The notes below the pieces were generated by a model. The model was not told the origin of the DNA. It worked only from the letters and a program-made list of their open reading frames with translations, and ran no database searches. This document shows positions 1-9,618 of a DNA stretch of 64,000 nt, piece after piece (position 1 is the stretch's first letter; each line of letters starts with the position of its first letter). The DNA is taken from assembly GCF_042655385.1 (NCBI RefSeq), contig NZ_JBHSMA010000006.1, positions 186,001-250,000 on the forward strand, read 5' to 3'. The translations under genes and the position numbers were made by a program. Origin of the DNA: Larkinella bovis (lineage in GTDB: Bacteria > Bacteroidota > Bacteroidia > Cytophagales > Spirosomataceae).

Positions 1-3000
1 GTGAAAGGGACCTCCAAAGGGACCACTAGTAGCTCCGACGGGGTTTATCAGATCACGGTCCCGAAAGGAACGGTTTTGCAATTTAGCTTTATCGGTTTTG
101 CTAACCAGAGTGTCACCGTCGGCAGCCAGGCCAAAGTGGATATTTCCATGAAAGCCGACGCGTCGCAGTTGCAGGAAATCGTGGTAACCGCCCAGGGTAT
201 TCGGAAAAACCAGCGGGAAATCGGTTATGCCTACTCGAAGGTAAACACCGACGACGTTACGGTAGGCCGGTCCCCCCAACTCGCCCAGGCGCTTTCGGGA
301 AAAGTTACGGGTCTGGCGGTCTACAACGTTAACAACAGCGTCGATCCGGCGGTGAAGGTCGTCCTGCGCGGGTTCCGCTCGTTGACGGGTAACAACGAAG
401 CCCTCGTGGTCTTGGACGGGATGCAAACGACGTCTACGGTGCTGGCGATGATTAACCCGAACGATATCGAAAGCGTCTCCATTCTGAAAGGTGGTCAGGC
501 CGCTACCCTGTACGGATCGGCCGGTATCAACGGGGCCATTATTATTACTACCAAAAAAGGCGCGCAGGGCAAACTGAAGATTGCCTACTCGAACAGTACG
601 AACTTCGAGCAGATCAGTTTCCTGCCCCAGCTTCAGGATAAATTCGGTTCGGGCTCCCACTATTCAACCTCGTTCGGAGCGGCTGGCTACAAAACCGACT
701 ACCTGGAACGGATGAAAGACAACTGGCGCTCCTACGAAAACCAGCAGTATGGCGATCAGTTCGACGGTTCAACCCGGATGCAGGGCCGGACGACGGAAGA
801 TGGCGGTCAGTTGATGCTGCCGTATGCCGCGATTGAAAATGCCCGTCGGAAAGCTTTCAACACGGGGGTTTCGATGAATAACCAGATCAGTTTCCAGGGG
901 GGGGACGAAAACAGTTCATTCTACATGTCGCTGGAAAACCAGAAGATTAACGGCATTGTCCCCCGCGATAAAAGCGAGCGAACCGGTGCCCGGCTGTCGG
1001 CCACGAAAGAATACGGCAAGGTGACGGCCAGCTTCAATGCCGCCTATACCCAGGCCGCTTACGACCGGACGTCCTCGGATTTTTACAACGACGTCCTGAA
1101 CCAGCCCGCCAACATGCCGCTGGCGGATTTGCGCGACTGGCAGACCAACAAGTTTGCGAATCCGAACGGGTACTATAACGACTACTACAACAACCCGTAT
1201 TTCAATGCCGACAACAACCGGATGAAATACAAGGATGCCAACCTGAACGGGAACCTGAACCTGAATTTCCGGCCGCTCCCCTGGATGACGCTGACCAACC
1301 GCCTGGGGGTAATGAACAACTCGCGGACGGGCAAAAATACCACCGGTAAGTTTCTGTATTCAGACTGGGCGAAAACCAAATCGTTTATTCCAGCTCCCTT
1401 CTTCCGGGAGGGCGACGGAACGGGCATCTACCGGGCCATTACGGATATTCTTGGTTCGGTCCTGGATTATTCCGGTACGGAAAACGTAATCAACAACGAA
1501 TTTCAGCTTCAGTTGACGAAAGACTTTGGTCCGCTCTCGAATAAGTTGATTCTGGGAAACAGCGTGTACCAGCGCACCACCAAGAGCATGGCCGTGGGTT
1601 CTACCTCCATCGTCGTGCCCGATGTGTATAACGTGGCCAACCGCCAGGGTGAATTACAGGGGGGCGAAATCAGCACGCAGGAGCGCCGGTTTGGCTACTA
1701 TGCCGACTTGACAACCAACTATAAAAACTGGTTGATTCTGAACGGCACCTTCCGCTTCGATGCCACTTCCCGGTTTTATAAACCGGATCGCCCGGCCAAC
1801 ACCTGGTCGTATCCGTACTACGGGGCGGCTTTGTCCTTCATTCCGACCGATGCCTTCCCGACCATTCGGAGCTCGTTCCTGAACTACGCGAAAATCCGGT
1901 TGAATGCCAACAAAAACGCCAACGACAATATTCCGCTGTACGGTCTGGATCTGGTGTACGGTAACGGTGCCAACTTTCCCTACGGCAACACGGTCGGTCT
2001 GACGGTGGGGAACGTCCTGCCGGATGCCAACCTGAAACCCGAGACGGTGTATTCGTACGAAATCGGGGGCGAGTTCCAGTTGCTGAACAACCGCATCAAC
2101 CTCGATGTATCGGCGTATACCCAAACCTCGAAAGGCCAGGTTATTACGGTTAAAATCCCGAACTCGACCGGTTTTAACAACCTGCTGATCAACGTGGGAG
2201 AAACCAAGAACTGGGGCTATGAGGCCGAGTTGAAATACCTGATTGCCCGCGGTGGCAAGTTCTCCTGGGATGCCAGCGTTCGCTACTCCTACAACGACAA
2301 CAAAGTAATTGACCTGTATCCGGGCATTACGGAGTTCCAGTACGGCGGTTACGCCTATGCCAACACGAACGTAATCAAGGGTTCACGTTTCCCGATTCTG
2401 AAAACCGATGGCTATCAGTACGCACCGGATGGATCGGGCCGGGTGCTGGTAAACGCCACGACGGGCTATCCGCTGCGTGAGACGACGCTGTCTCCGCGTG
2501 GGGGCGTATTGCCACGGCACATTGCCGGTCTGGGCTCTAAAGTCGAATACGGCGATTTGGCCTTTACGTTCAACTTTGAATACCGGGGTGGCAACTATAT
2601 GTTCAGTGACCTGGGCCGCCAGATGACCTTCACCGGAACGGGTAAATGGACCGAAAACCGGGCTCCGCAGATCTTCCCGAACTCGGCTTATCTGGACACC
2701 GACGGCAAAACCGTCGTTCCGAACACCTCGGTTCAGGTGCGCGAACCGGAATACGCCCTGTGGGTAGACAACTACCGGCTGATCTCCGAAAACTTCGTGG
2801 CCCCGGCCTGGTTCATCAAACTGCGGGATGTAAACCTGTCGTACCGGTTGCCGCAGGGCCTGCTGACAAAAACGAAATTCATTTCGGGCGCCAGCATCGC
2901 GGTCTACGGACGGAACCTGTTCACGATCGTTGATAAGCTCAACTACTACACCGACCCGGAATTCAGCTACCAGGGCAACCAGTCGCCGGGTAGTACGGCA

Positions 3001-3099
3001 ACGCCGACGATGAATTCCGCCATTGGGATCGGGATCAACTCGACTGGCCAGACTCCGCCCGTTCGGCAGTATGGGGTTAACCTTAACATTACTTTCTAA
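1..3099 (+). CDS. SusC/RagA-family TonB-dependent outer membrane transporter (5' truncated by window edge)
   Basis: This is the outer membrane channel of a SusCD nutrient-uptake pair. It imports oligomeric substrates with energy from TonB. Only 1032 residues are visible because the window begins inside the N-terminal carboxypeptidase-regulatory-like domain, so the signal peptide is missing and the GTG at base 1 is not a real start. Residues 59-66 (EIVVTAQG) resemble a TonB box. The plug domain follows, with the SusC signature around residues 160-186 (LKGGQAATLYGSAGINGAII). The rest is beta-barrel ending in the terminal Phe (NLNITF) typical of outer membrane proteins. The SusD partner starts 21 bp downstream. 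No glycoside hydrolase or sensor lies beside the pair, so the substrate cannot be inferred here. Confidence 0.95.
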   Translation: MKGTSKGTTSSSDGVYQITVPKGTVLQFSFIGFANQSVTVGSQAKVDISMKADASQLQEIVVTAQGIRKNQREIGYAYSKVNTDDVTVGRSPQLAQALSGKVTGLAVYNVNNSVDPAVKVVLRGFRSLTGNNEALVVLDGMQTTSTVLAMINPNDIESVSILKGGQAATLYGSAGINGAIIITTKKGAQGKLKIAYSNSTNFEQISFLPQLQDKFGSGSHYSTSFGAAGYKTDYLERMKDNWRSYENQQYGDQFDGSTRMQGRTTEDGGQLMLPYAAIENARRKAFNTGVSMNNQISFQGGDENSSFYMSLENQKINGIVPRDKSERTGARLSATKEYGKVTASFNAAYTQAAYDRTSSDFYNDVLNQPANMPLADLRDWQTNKFANPNGYYNDYYNNPYFNADNNRMKYKDANLNGNLNLNFRPLPWMTLTNRLGVMNNSRTGKNTTGKFLYSDWAKTKSFIPAPFFREGDGTGIYRAITDILGSVLDYSGTENVINNEFQLQLTKDFGPLSNKLILGNSVYQRTTKSMAVGSTSIVVPDVYNVANRQGELQGGEISTQERRFGYYADLTTNYKNWLILNGTFRFDATSRFYKPDRPANTWSYPYYGAALSFIPTDAFPTIRSSFLNYAKIRLNANKNANDNIPLYGLDLVYGNGANFPYGNTVGLTVGNVLPDANLKPETVYSYEIGGEFQLLNNRINLDVSAYTQTSKGQVITVKIPNSTGFNNLLINVGETKNWGYEAELKYLIARGGKFSWDASVRYSYNDNKVIDLYPGITEFQYGGYAYANTNVIKGSRFPILKTDGYQYAPDGSGRVLVNATTGYPLRETTLSPRGGVLPRHIAGLGSKVEYGDLAFTFNFEYRGGNYMFSDLGRQMTFTGTGKWTENRAPQIFPNSAYLDTDGKTVVPNTSVQVREPEYALWVDNYRLISENFVAPAWFIKLRDVNLSYRLPQGLLTKTKFISGASIAVYGRNLFTIVDKLNYYTDPEFSYQGNQSPGSTATPTMNSAIGIGINSTGQTPPVRQYGVNLNITF

Positions 3100-3120
3100 T
3101 AGGACCGAAACTGTTTTGAC

Positions 3121-4647
3121 ATGAAATTCAAATCATTATTCATATTCGCCTTTGTGGCCCTGGTAGGGAGTGCCTGTAAAGAATCTTTTCTGGACATCAA
3201 TACCAACCCGAACACGCTGCCAACGGCCTCACCGAGCTTTGTGTTTACCAATGCCCTGAACACCACGACAACCAACATGCTCGGTATCAACGAAACCGGA
3301 GAATACTGGTCGGGCCACTGGACGCAGGGGAATGGTTACATTATTTCAACCACCACCTTTGCCTACCAGTTTACCAACGGGGATTTCAACTACTGGGACA
3401 GCTACTACGATAACCTGCAGGATTATCAGTATGTGATCGACAACGCCGATGCCAACAACCAGAAGTACCTGAAAGGGCCGGCGAAGGTGATGAAAGCCCT
3501 AATGTTTCAGCAACTGGTGGATATGTATGGAAATATTCCCTACACCGAAGCGCTGAAAGGCGGTACGGTTTTAGCCCCCAAATTCGATGACCAGAAAACC
3601 ATCTACGAATCGCTGATTATGATGCTGGACGAAGCCATCGGAGAGATCAAAGCCAATCCGTTCGCCAGTGCTTTTACCGGTTCTGACATTGTTTTCCGGG
3701 GCAATATTACCAAATGGGCGCAGTTCGCCAACTCGTTGAAGATGCGGATTCTGATTCGTCAGTCGAAAGTCGCGGGCCGGGATGCGTACATCAAAACGGA
3801 AATCAACAAGATTGTAACCGAAGGATCCGGTTTCATCACGGGGGAAGATGTGGGCGCCGGGGGGGCCTTCTTCTACCTGGCTACGGCCGGTAAATTGAAC
3901 CCGGTCTATGACCGCTGGGGCTACGATGCGAACGGTGCCAAACGGGCGTTGAACAACTACCCACGTCTGACCCAATTCCTGATCAATAGCCTGAAAACCG
4001 CGGGCGACACGCTCCGGATGAAGCGGATTGCCTACGCCAACAGCGGAGAAAGCAGCACAACGCCGGGCACCAGTACGCTGAAAGAAGTTTCGGCGAATTA
4101 TACGGGAACGCCGTTTGGGGTTAGCTCGGGCTACCTCCCGGCCAATACCACCTCGCTGGGCCCCAGCCTGATCGTGAAAGGCGAATACAACCGCCCATAT
4201 ATCATCATGACGGCGGCCGAAATCCAGTTTCTGCTCGCTGAAGCCAAACAACGGTACAGCGATGTTAGCTTGCCGAATACGGCCAAAGCGTATTTTGAAG
4301 CCGGTATTGCGCAGTCATTCCGCACGTTCGGGGCCAATACCGCCGGGGCTGCGGCTTATATTGGCAGTAAAATCGACAACTACGACTGGGATGCTTCGAC
4401 CAATAAGCTGACGGCCATTGCCACCCAGAAATGGATTGCGTTGACCAACTTCAGCGGTTTTGAGGCCTGGACGGAATACCGCCGGACCAATCTGCCGGTG
4501 ACGCCCCAGAGCATTCAGGTGCCGGATAACAAACGCCCGGTGCGGCTGTTTTACCCCAACACGGAAGCCGGTTCGAACAGCGCCAACGTCACCGCACAAG
4601 GTACGGTTGACGTCTTCACGACGCGTTTGTTCTGGGACGTTGACTAA
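3121..4647 (+). CDS. SusD/RagB-family outer membrane substrate-binding lipoprotein
   Basis: This surface lipoprotein is the lid and binding subunit of the SusC channel encoded just upstream. The start is an ATG followed by a signal peptide with lipobox LVGSAC, giving lipidated Cys19. The mature N terminus (KESFLDINTNPN) is typical of SusD-like group 2 proteins, and the 508-residue length fits the family. The spacing of 21 bp from the SusC stop indicates one transcript. Two hairpins follow the stop codon and probably end the transcript. The ligand is unknown: this subgroup is often found without adjacent carbohydrate enzymes, as is the case here. Confidence 0.93.
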   Translation: MKFKSLFIFAFVALVGSACKESFLDINTNPNTLPTASPSFVFTNALNTTTTNMLGINETGEYWSGHWTQGNGYIISTTTFAYQFTNGDFNYWDSYYDNLQDYQYVIDNADANNQKYLKGPAKVMKALMFQQLVDMYGNIPYTEALKGGTVLAPKFDDQKTIYESLIMMLDEAIGEIKANPFASAFTGSDIVFRGNITKWAQFANSLKMRILIRQSKVAGRDAYIKTEINKIVTEGSGFITGEDVGAGGAFFYLATAGKLNPVYDRWGYDANGAKRALNNYPRLTQFLINSLKTAGDTLRMKRIAYANSGESSTTPGTSTLKEVSANYTGTPFGVSSGYLPANTTSLGPSLIVKGEYNRPYIIMTAAEIQFLLAEAKQRYSDVSLPNTAKAYFEAGIAQSFRTFGANTAGAAAYIGSKIDNYDWDASTNKLTAIATQKWIALTNFSGFEAWTEYRRTNLPVTPQSIQVPDNKRPVRLFYPNTEAGSNSANVTAQGTVDVFTTRLFWDVD

Positions 4648-4658
4648 GTTTTGTCACC

Positions 4659-4690
4659 AGGAACGGTCACCGCTGGTGGTGACCGTTCCT
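4659..4690 (+). terminator. Hairpin after the SusCD pair
   Basis: A 13-bp perfect inverted repeat (AGGAACGGTCACC at 4659-4671 and GGTGACCGTTCCT at 4678-4690) with a 6-nt loop lies 12 bp after the SusD stop. There is no T tract directly behind it, so it may be an mRNA 3'-stabilising hairpin that works with the next one rather than an independent terminator. Confidence 0.6.
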
Positions 4691-4708
4691 GCCTGAAAAG
4701 ACCAACAA

Positions 4709-4742
4709 AAAAGCCGCCGGTTTTCGAAAACCGGCGGCTTTT
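4709..4742. terminator. Bidirectional intrinsic terminator between susD and lon
   Basis: A 16-bp perfect inverted repeat (AAAAGCCGCCGGTTTT and its complement around CG) has A and T runs on both sides. It can therefore terminate both the plus-strand SusCD transcript and the minus-strand lon transcript, whose stop codon lies 24 bp away. Confidence 0.85.
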
Positions 4743-4765
4743 GTATGGGGTAGAATCGGCCCGGT

Positions 4766-7285
4766 TTACAGAACCGTCACTTGCTCGGCGCTGGGCTGCG
4801 GGTCCTTTTCTTTGTCTTTCGGGAACACAAATTTCATCGGTTTGGAAACCTGCTGCGGAAGCAATGCAGTTTCCAGTACCTGATCGACGGTATCGACATA
4901 GTGGATGGTCAGGTCCTTGATGTATTCGCGGTTGATTTCTTCTACGTCTTTCCGGTTTTTCGAGCAGAGCAGAATTTCCTTGACACCCGCCCGGTTGGCC
5001 GCCAGAATTTTCTCTTTAATACCACCGACTGGCAGTACTTTGCCACGCAGCGTGATCTCGCCCGTCATCGCCAGGTAAGGCCGTACTTTGCGCTGGGTGA
5101 AAATCGACGCCATCGACGTCAGCATCGTAATCCCCGCCGACGGCCCGTCTTTCGGGACCGCACCGGCCGGTACGTGCACGTGCAGATCGTAGTAATTAAA
5201 GATGTTGTAATCGATGCCCAACTGGTCGGAATGGGCTTTCAGGTACGACAAGGCCGTGACGGCGGATTCCTTCATGACATCGCCCAATTGGCCGGAAAGC
5301 GTCAACCCGCCTTTTCCGCGGCTCAGGCTCGATTCGATAAACAGAATCTCGCCCCCAACCTGCGTCCAGGCCAGACCCGTTACGATGCCTGCGATATCAT
5401 CGTCGGAATACAGATCCCGGTCGAAGATCTCAGCCCCCAGCAGTTTCAGCACATCGGCCGGTTTGATGGTTTTCGGATAGTCTTCTTCCAGCGCAATGGA
5501 TTTGGCGATTTTCCGCACCAGCGCCCCGATTTTCTGTTCCAGGGTCCGAACGCCCGATTCGCGGGTATAGCCTTCCACAATCCGCTGGATGGCTTTGTCG
5601 TCCACCATCAGATCCTTGGGTTTCAAACCGTGTTCTTTCCGTTGTTTCGGAATCAGGTACTTTTTGGCGATCTGAATTTTTTCTTCGACCGTATACCCCG
5701 ACAATTCGATGATTTCCATCCGGTCGCGCAGGGCGGGGTGAATGGTGTCGAGCGAGTTGGCGGTAGCAATGAACAGGACTTTCGACAAATCGTATTCAAC
5801 CTCAAGGTAGTTGTCGATGAAAGTCGAGTTCTGTTCCGGGTCGAGTACTTCGAGCAGTGCCGACGACGGATCTCCGCGAAAATCGGAACTGACTTTATCG
5901 ATTTCGTCCAAAATAAAAACCGGGTTTGACGAGTCCGATTTTTTGATATTCTGAATGATTTTGCCGGGCATGGCGCCGATGTAGGTTTTGCGGTGGCCGC
6001 GAATTTCGGCCTCGTCGTGTACCCCGCCCAACGCCATCCGGATGTATTTCCGGCCCAGGGCTTTGGCCACCGAGCGACCAAGCGAGGTTTTCCCCACGCC
6101 CGGAGGGCCGTAGAGGCACAGAATCGGGGCCTTCATGCCTTCGAAAGCGCGGTCGTTTTTCAGTTTCAGAACGGCCAGGTATTCGATCATCCGTTCTTTC
6201 ACTTTCTCCAGGCCGAAGTGGTCACTGTCGAGCACTTTCTGCGCCCGCTTGAGGTCGAAATTATCCTTGGAAAATTCGTTCCAGGGCAGATCGACCATCA
6301 ACTCGATGTAGTTCATCGTCACCGGATATTCCGGTGCCATCGGGTTGATCCGCTGGAGTTTATTGAGTTCCTTCTCGAAATGCGCCTGCACATTGGGCGG
6401 CCATTTTTTGCGGGCGGCCCGCAGCCGGATTTCTTCCAGATCCCGGTCGGGGCTGTCCATGCCAAGTTCGTCCTGCAACACCTTGATCTGCTGACGCAGA
6501 AAATAGTCACGCTGTTGCTGATCGATGTCCGAGCTGGCTTTGGTCTGGATTTCGCGTTTCAGTTCCAGCAACTGGATCTGGCGGAGCATGAATTCGAGCA
6601 GCAAGGTTCCCTGCTGAGCGCCTTCGGTGGTTTCCAGTAATTTCTGTTTATCCGACACTTCGCCTTCGATATTCGATGACAGGAAGTGCATCAGGAACAT
6701 CGGATTTTCTATATTGTCCAGGGCAATCCGGGCTTCCTGCGGAATTTCCGGATTCAGACGCAGAATTTTATACGCCGATTCTTTCAGCGACTGAATCAGG
6801 GCCTTGGATTCTTTCCGGTTCGGATTCGGGAAGTGATCGTCAATCTGGCGGACGTTGGCGGTCAGGTACGGTTCTTCCTGGAGGAAGTTGACAATTTCAA
6901 ACCGTTTTTTGCCCTGAATGATGATGGTGATATTGCCGTCGGGCAGCGTAATCATCTTGATAATGTACGCAACCGTTCCCAGGCGGTAGAGATCATCGGC
7001 GGTCGGCTCGTCTTTCTGCTGATTTGACTGGGCCACCACCCCGATGATGCGGTTTCCTTTGTAGGCTTTCTTTACTAATTTGATGGACTTCTGCCGCCCC
7101 ACCGTTACGGGAATGACCATACCGGGAAACAGTACGGTATTTCGCACGGGCAGGATCGACAGATCGTTCGGCACAATGTAGTCGTCGTCGGCATCATCCG
7201 CTGATCCCAGCGGAACAATTTCCAGATTGTCCAGATCCGACTCCGCCAGCCATAGTTGGGTATCGTATTTATTGGTTACACTCAT
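4766..7285 (-). CDS. lon: ATP-dependent Lon protease
   Basis: This cytosolic AAA+ serine protease degrades misfolded and regulatory proteins. At 839 residues it has the full Lon layout: an N-terminal LON substrate-binding domain (about 40-250), a coiled helical region, an AAA+ module with Walker A GPPGVGKT and Walker B VFILDEIDK, and the C-terminal S16 protease domain. The catalytic dyad is visible as Ser716 in KDGPSAGITM and Lys759 in GGIKEKI. The acidic stretch DDADDDY near the N terminus is common in Bacteroidota Lon. The gene stands alone between the SusCD terminator and a roughly 200-bp spacer. Confidence 0.98.
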   Translation of the reverse strand: MSVTNKYDTQLWLAESDLDNLEIVPLGSADDADDDYIVPNDLSILPVRNTVLFPGMVIPVTVGRQKSIKLVKKAYKGNRIIGVVAQSNQQKDEPTADDLYRLGTVAYIIKMITLPDGNITIIIQGKKRFEIVNFLQEEPYLTANVRQIDDHFPNPNRKESKALIQSLKESAYKILRLNPEIPQEARIALDNIENPMFLMHFLSSNIEGEVSDKQKLLETTEGAQQGTLLLEFMLRQIQLLELKREIQTKASSDIDQQQRDYFLRQQIKVLQDELGMDSPDRDLEEIRLRAARKKWPPNVQAHFEKELNKLQRINPMAPEYPVTMNYIELMVDLPWNEFSKDNFDLKRAQKVLDSDHFGLEKVKERMIEYLAVLKLKNDRAFEGMKAPILCLYGPPGVGKTSLGRSVAKALGRKYIRMALGGVHDEAEIRGHRKTYIGAMPGKIIQNIKKSDSSNPVFILDEIDKVSSDFRGDPSSALLEVLDPEQNSTFIDNYLEVEYDLSKVLFIATANSLDTIHPALRDRMEIIELSGYTVEEKIQIAKKYLIPKQRKEHGLKPKDLMVDDKAIQRIVEGYTRESGVRTLEQKIGALVRKIAKSIALEEDYPKTIKPADVLKLLGAEIFDRDLYSDDDIAGIVTGLAWTQVGGEILFIESSLSRGKGGLTLSGQLGDVMKESAVTALSYLKAHSDQLGIDYNIFNYYDLHVHVPAGAVPKDGPSAGITMLTSMASIFTQRKVRPYLAMTGEITLRGKVLPVGGIKEKILAANRAGVKEILLCSKNRKDVEEINREYIKDLTIHYVDTVDQVLETALLPQQVSKPMKFVFPKDKEKDPQPSAEQVTVL

Positions 7286-7349
7286 AGTGAAGTGCCTGTC
7301 AAACTGACAGTCTTATCGAAATATACAGGCTTAAATGGGTACTGAAAAA

Positions 7350-7383
7350 CAAAGATTTATAAACGAGCAAGGGGTGTGCCAAA
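7350..7383 (-). promoter_or_regulatory. Weak candidate lon promoter
   Basis: On the minus strand AATCTTTG (one mismatch to TAnnTTTG) lies at 7350-7357 and TTTG at 7380-7383, 22 bp upstream of it. This is roughly 65 nt before the lon start codon. The spacing is slightly long, so the call is tentative. The remaining 7286-7484 spacer shows no gene. Confidence 0.3.
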
Positions 7384-7484
7384 CGGTTGACAACGGAAAA
7401 AAAGGCTGCATGGTCCGTATCGATTACAAGTAACAAAAAAGGAAATGAAACTCAAAACGTGCGGGGAATCAATGCGTGGGTAGT

Positions 7485-8096
7485 CTACCAGGACAGCACC
7501 TGCTGCGTAGTGTTTTTTCGGAATAAAACGGTTTTCTTTTCGGAAAGGTATGACACATTGACTAAATTGATCTGATCATCGAAGAGGTCCAGCAGCACCG
7601 ATTGCTGCAGGGAACTTCCCTGAACGGGTTCACTGTAAGGGATTTCCACGTAAATCCAGGTAGCGTCGACTTCCGCTTCCTTGCCGAGATACTTAAACGG
7701 CTTTCGCTGCCGGCCGGGGGTCGTCAAACCGAAATGCTTGCGGAGGTACCGTTCTATCAGCGGGCCGTTGGTGTCTTTGTCGCTCAGATGAACCCGCTGG
7801 TTATTGTTTTCCTTCGTCAGGGCTTCTTCCAGATCATCCGTGAAAATCCGCAAACTCACTTCAAACGTTTTTTCTGCCACATTGTACTGCATCTGGGTTA
7901 CACTGGTATGAACCGGATGCGCCGGACGGCTGGCGGTAAGGCTGAGGACAAGGAGGAGAAAAAACGTTATACCGCGGAGGTGAGCCGAGAAAGGCCGAGT
8001 TAAACCGAGAACCCCTCCGCTTAACTCCTTTAAACTCCGCTTATCTCCGCGATATAACCCTAACAATTTCTTAAAAAACCGCTTTGAAGACATCAT
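7485..8096 (-). CDS. DUF6702-like exported protein with a repeat element in its N-terminal region
   Basis: This small secreted or periplasmic protein of unknown function resembles the DUF6702 family: after the signal peptide comes HPVHTSVTQMQYN, then a single beta-rich domain. The ATG codons at 8096 and 8093 lie inside the end of rseP (23-26 nt overlap), suggesting translational coupling. Between the basic start (MSSKRFFKKLLG) and the hydrophobic segment (TFFLLLVLSLTAS) lies a 31-codon insertion encoded by a palindromic decamer-repeat element at 7966-8058. Removing it would leave a compact, normal signal peptide. No ATG, GTG or TTG occurs in frame after the element, so translation must pass through it. 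A TTG at 8064-8066 is an alternative start. Confidence 0.75.
   Translation of the reverse strand: MMSSKRFFKKLLGLYRGDKRSLKELSGGVLGLTRPFSAHLRGITFFLLLVLSLTASRPAHPVHTSVTQMQYNVAEKTFEVSLRIFTDDLEEALTKENNNQRVHLSDKDTNGPLIERYLRKHFGLTTPGRQRKPFKYLGKEAEVDATWIYVEIPYSEPVQGSSLQQSVLLDLFDDQINLVNVSYLSEKKTVLFRKNTTQQVLSW
7966..8058. repeat. 93-bp palindromic decamer-repeat element inside the DUF6702-like reading frame
   Basis: The ends form a 13-of-14 inverted repeat: GTTATACCGCGGAG at 7966-7979 and CTCCGCGATATAAC at 8045-8058. The interior runs in a strict 10-bp rhythm from 7975 to 8054, with units such as CCGAGAAAGG, CCGAGTTAAA, CCGAGAACCC, CTCCGCTTAA, CTCCTTTAAA and CTCCGCTTAT. The length is exactly 31 codons and the reading frame stays open across it. 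It shares its design, not its sequence, with several other elements in this window. Confidence 0.85.
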
Positions 8097-9408
8097 TGAA
8101 GATTGCAAACGCCATCAATCCGAGCAGGATCACCATTCCAACACGTTGTGCTCCTTCCAGAAACCGGTCCGACGGTTTGCGGCCCGATACAATTTCGTAC
8201 AGCAACAGGGTCGAGTGACCACCATCCAGTGCCGGAATCGGCAGAATGTTAAAAAAGGCAAGTGCCATGGACAGCAGCCCCGTCACAAACCAGAACCGTT
8301 CCCACATCCAGACGCCACCGAATAAGTTCTGCGCAATGCCAATCGGGCCACTCAGGGCTTTCGAGGCTGAAACGTCACCCTGGAAGATTTTACGAAATCC
8401 CTTGATGTTGTCATACACGACGCTGAACGCCTGTTCCGTTCCTTTCGTCAGGGCCTGCCCGAACGTATAGTCGATATGGGTTTTCTTCAGCAGCGTTTCG
8501 GCACCAAAACCGATCTGGCCCTTGTCCGTCACCGTGGTTTTCAGTGCGACCGGCTGCGGGACGCTGGGCCGTTGTACCGTCAGCGTGATGGGCTTGTTGA
8601 CGTTGGCTTTGACTACTTCCTGAAACTCGTGGTAAAACTGCGTCGGCCGGCCGTTGACGGCGGTAATCCGATCGCCTTTTTTCAGCCCCGCTTTCTCGGC
8701 GGGCATGCCCGGTACGACCTCTCCCACCCGGAAGGGTTGTATGGGTTCGAGAAACTGACCGGCGTTCTTTTTGTCGGAGAGTTTATCAATGAAATCGTTC
8801 GGAATGTCGATGGTAAGTTCCTCGGTTTTTCCATCGGCACCCGTCCGTTCGACCGTATAAAAACTATCGGAGCCCAGGAAAACGTCCGAACTACGGATGT
8901 CACTGAAATCGTCGAACGGTTTGCCGTTGATTTTGACAATTTTATCGCCGGTTTTCAGGCCAATCTGCTTCGCCAGATCGTAGGCCACAATGCCGTATTT
9001 GGCATCTTTGGCGGAAAGGTAGGTTTCGCCGTTTTTATAGGTCAGGGCCACAAAAATGACAATACCGGTAATGACGTTAATAATGATTCCGCCCAGCATG
9101 ACAATCAGACGCTGCCAGGCCGGTTTCGAGCGAAACTCCCAGGGTTGGGGCTCCTGCTGTATGGATTTGGTATCGAGCGATTCGTCGATCATTCCGGAGA
9201 TTTTGACAAAACCGCCGAGCGGAATGGCTCCCAAACCGTATTCGGTTTCGCCCCGCTTGATGCTCCAAATTTTGGGCGGAAACCCGATGAAATACTGTTC
9301 GACCCGCATCCCGAAGGCCTTGGCCGCCAGCAAGTGACCCAACTCGTGCAAACCCACTAAAATTGACAGGCCCAAAATGAGCTGCCCTGCCATGATTGCT
9401 ATTTCCAT
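8071..9408 (-). CDS. rseP: RseP-like site-2 intramembrane zinc metalloprotease
   Basis: This is an M50-family inner membrane protease that in well-studied bacteria cleaves anti-sigma factors or signal-peptide remnants within the membrane. With the ATG at 9408 the protein has 445 residues. The first helix carries the zinc motif HELGH at residues 21-25, and the third zinc ligand lies in PALDGG near the C terminus. One or two PDZ domains lie between them (for example VVPGMPAEKAGLKKGDRI). An upstream GTG at 9435 is less likely because it adds a basic stretch before the hydrophobic helix. It lies downstream of dxr in the same direction, a common arrangement. An anti-sigma-like gene at 37550 is not shown to be its substrate. 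Confidence 0.94.
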   Translation of the reverse strand: MEIAIMAGQLILGLSILVGLHELGHLLAAKAFGMRVEQYFIGFPPKIWSIKRGETEYGLGAIPLGGFVKISGMIDESLDTKSIQQEPQPWEFRSKPAWQRLIVMLGGIIINVITGIVIFVALTYKNGETYLSAKDAKYGIVAYDLAKQIGLKTGDKIVKINGKPFDDFSDIRSSDVFLGSDSFYTVERTGADGKTEELTIDIPNDFIDKLSDKKNAGQFLEPIQPFRVGEVVPGMPAEKAGLKKGDRITAVNGRPTQFYHEFQEVVKANVNKPITLTVQRPSVPQPVALKTTVTDKGQIGFGAETLLKKTHIDYTFGQALTKGTEQAFSVVYDNIKGFRKIFQGDVSASKALSGPIGIAQNLFGGVWMWERFWFVTGLLSMALAFFNILPIPALDGGHSTLLLYEIVSGRKPSDRFLEGAQRVGMVILLGLMAFAIFNDVFKAVF

Positions 9409-9618
9409 TCGTCTAAACTGGTTGCACCGATGCACCGGCGCTTTTTTTAACTGATTATAATTTGTTGCGTTGTTGTTTCTTCAACAAAAACCGGGGTGCC
9501 GTCCCGAAAACCGTTTTAAACCGCCGAACCCGATTCTAACGTCCGTATGTCCATAACGACGACTCCTGCAAAAACTTCCGGGGTCCCACGAATTTATTGC
9601 GGGTTTACCGGGAAACAA

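Noticed and set aside
1..4647. A complete polysaccharide utilisation locus
   Set aside because: Only SusC and SusD genes are visible; no glycoside hydrolase, lyase, sulfatase or sensor regulator lies beside them in the window.
4781..5929. Long open frame opposite lon (382 codons)
   Set aside because: It is the complement of a conserved AAA+ and protease sequence, its composition is rich in Phe, Arg and Gln without any domain, and codon usage fits the minus-strand gene.
7387..7575. Small plus-strand frame between lon and the DUF6702-like gene (62 codons)
   Set aside because: It has no ribosome-binding site or domain and overlaps the end of the DUF6702-like gene on the other strand.
8476..9360. 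Open frame of 294 codons opposite rseP
   Set aside because: It is a shadow of the conserved site-2 protease; it has no signal peptide, start context or domain.
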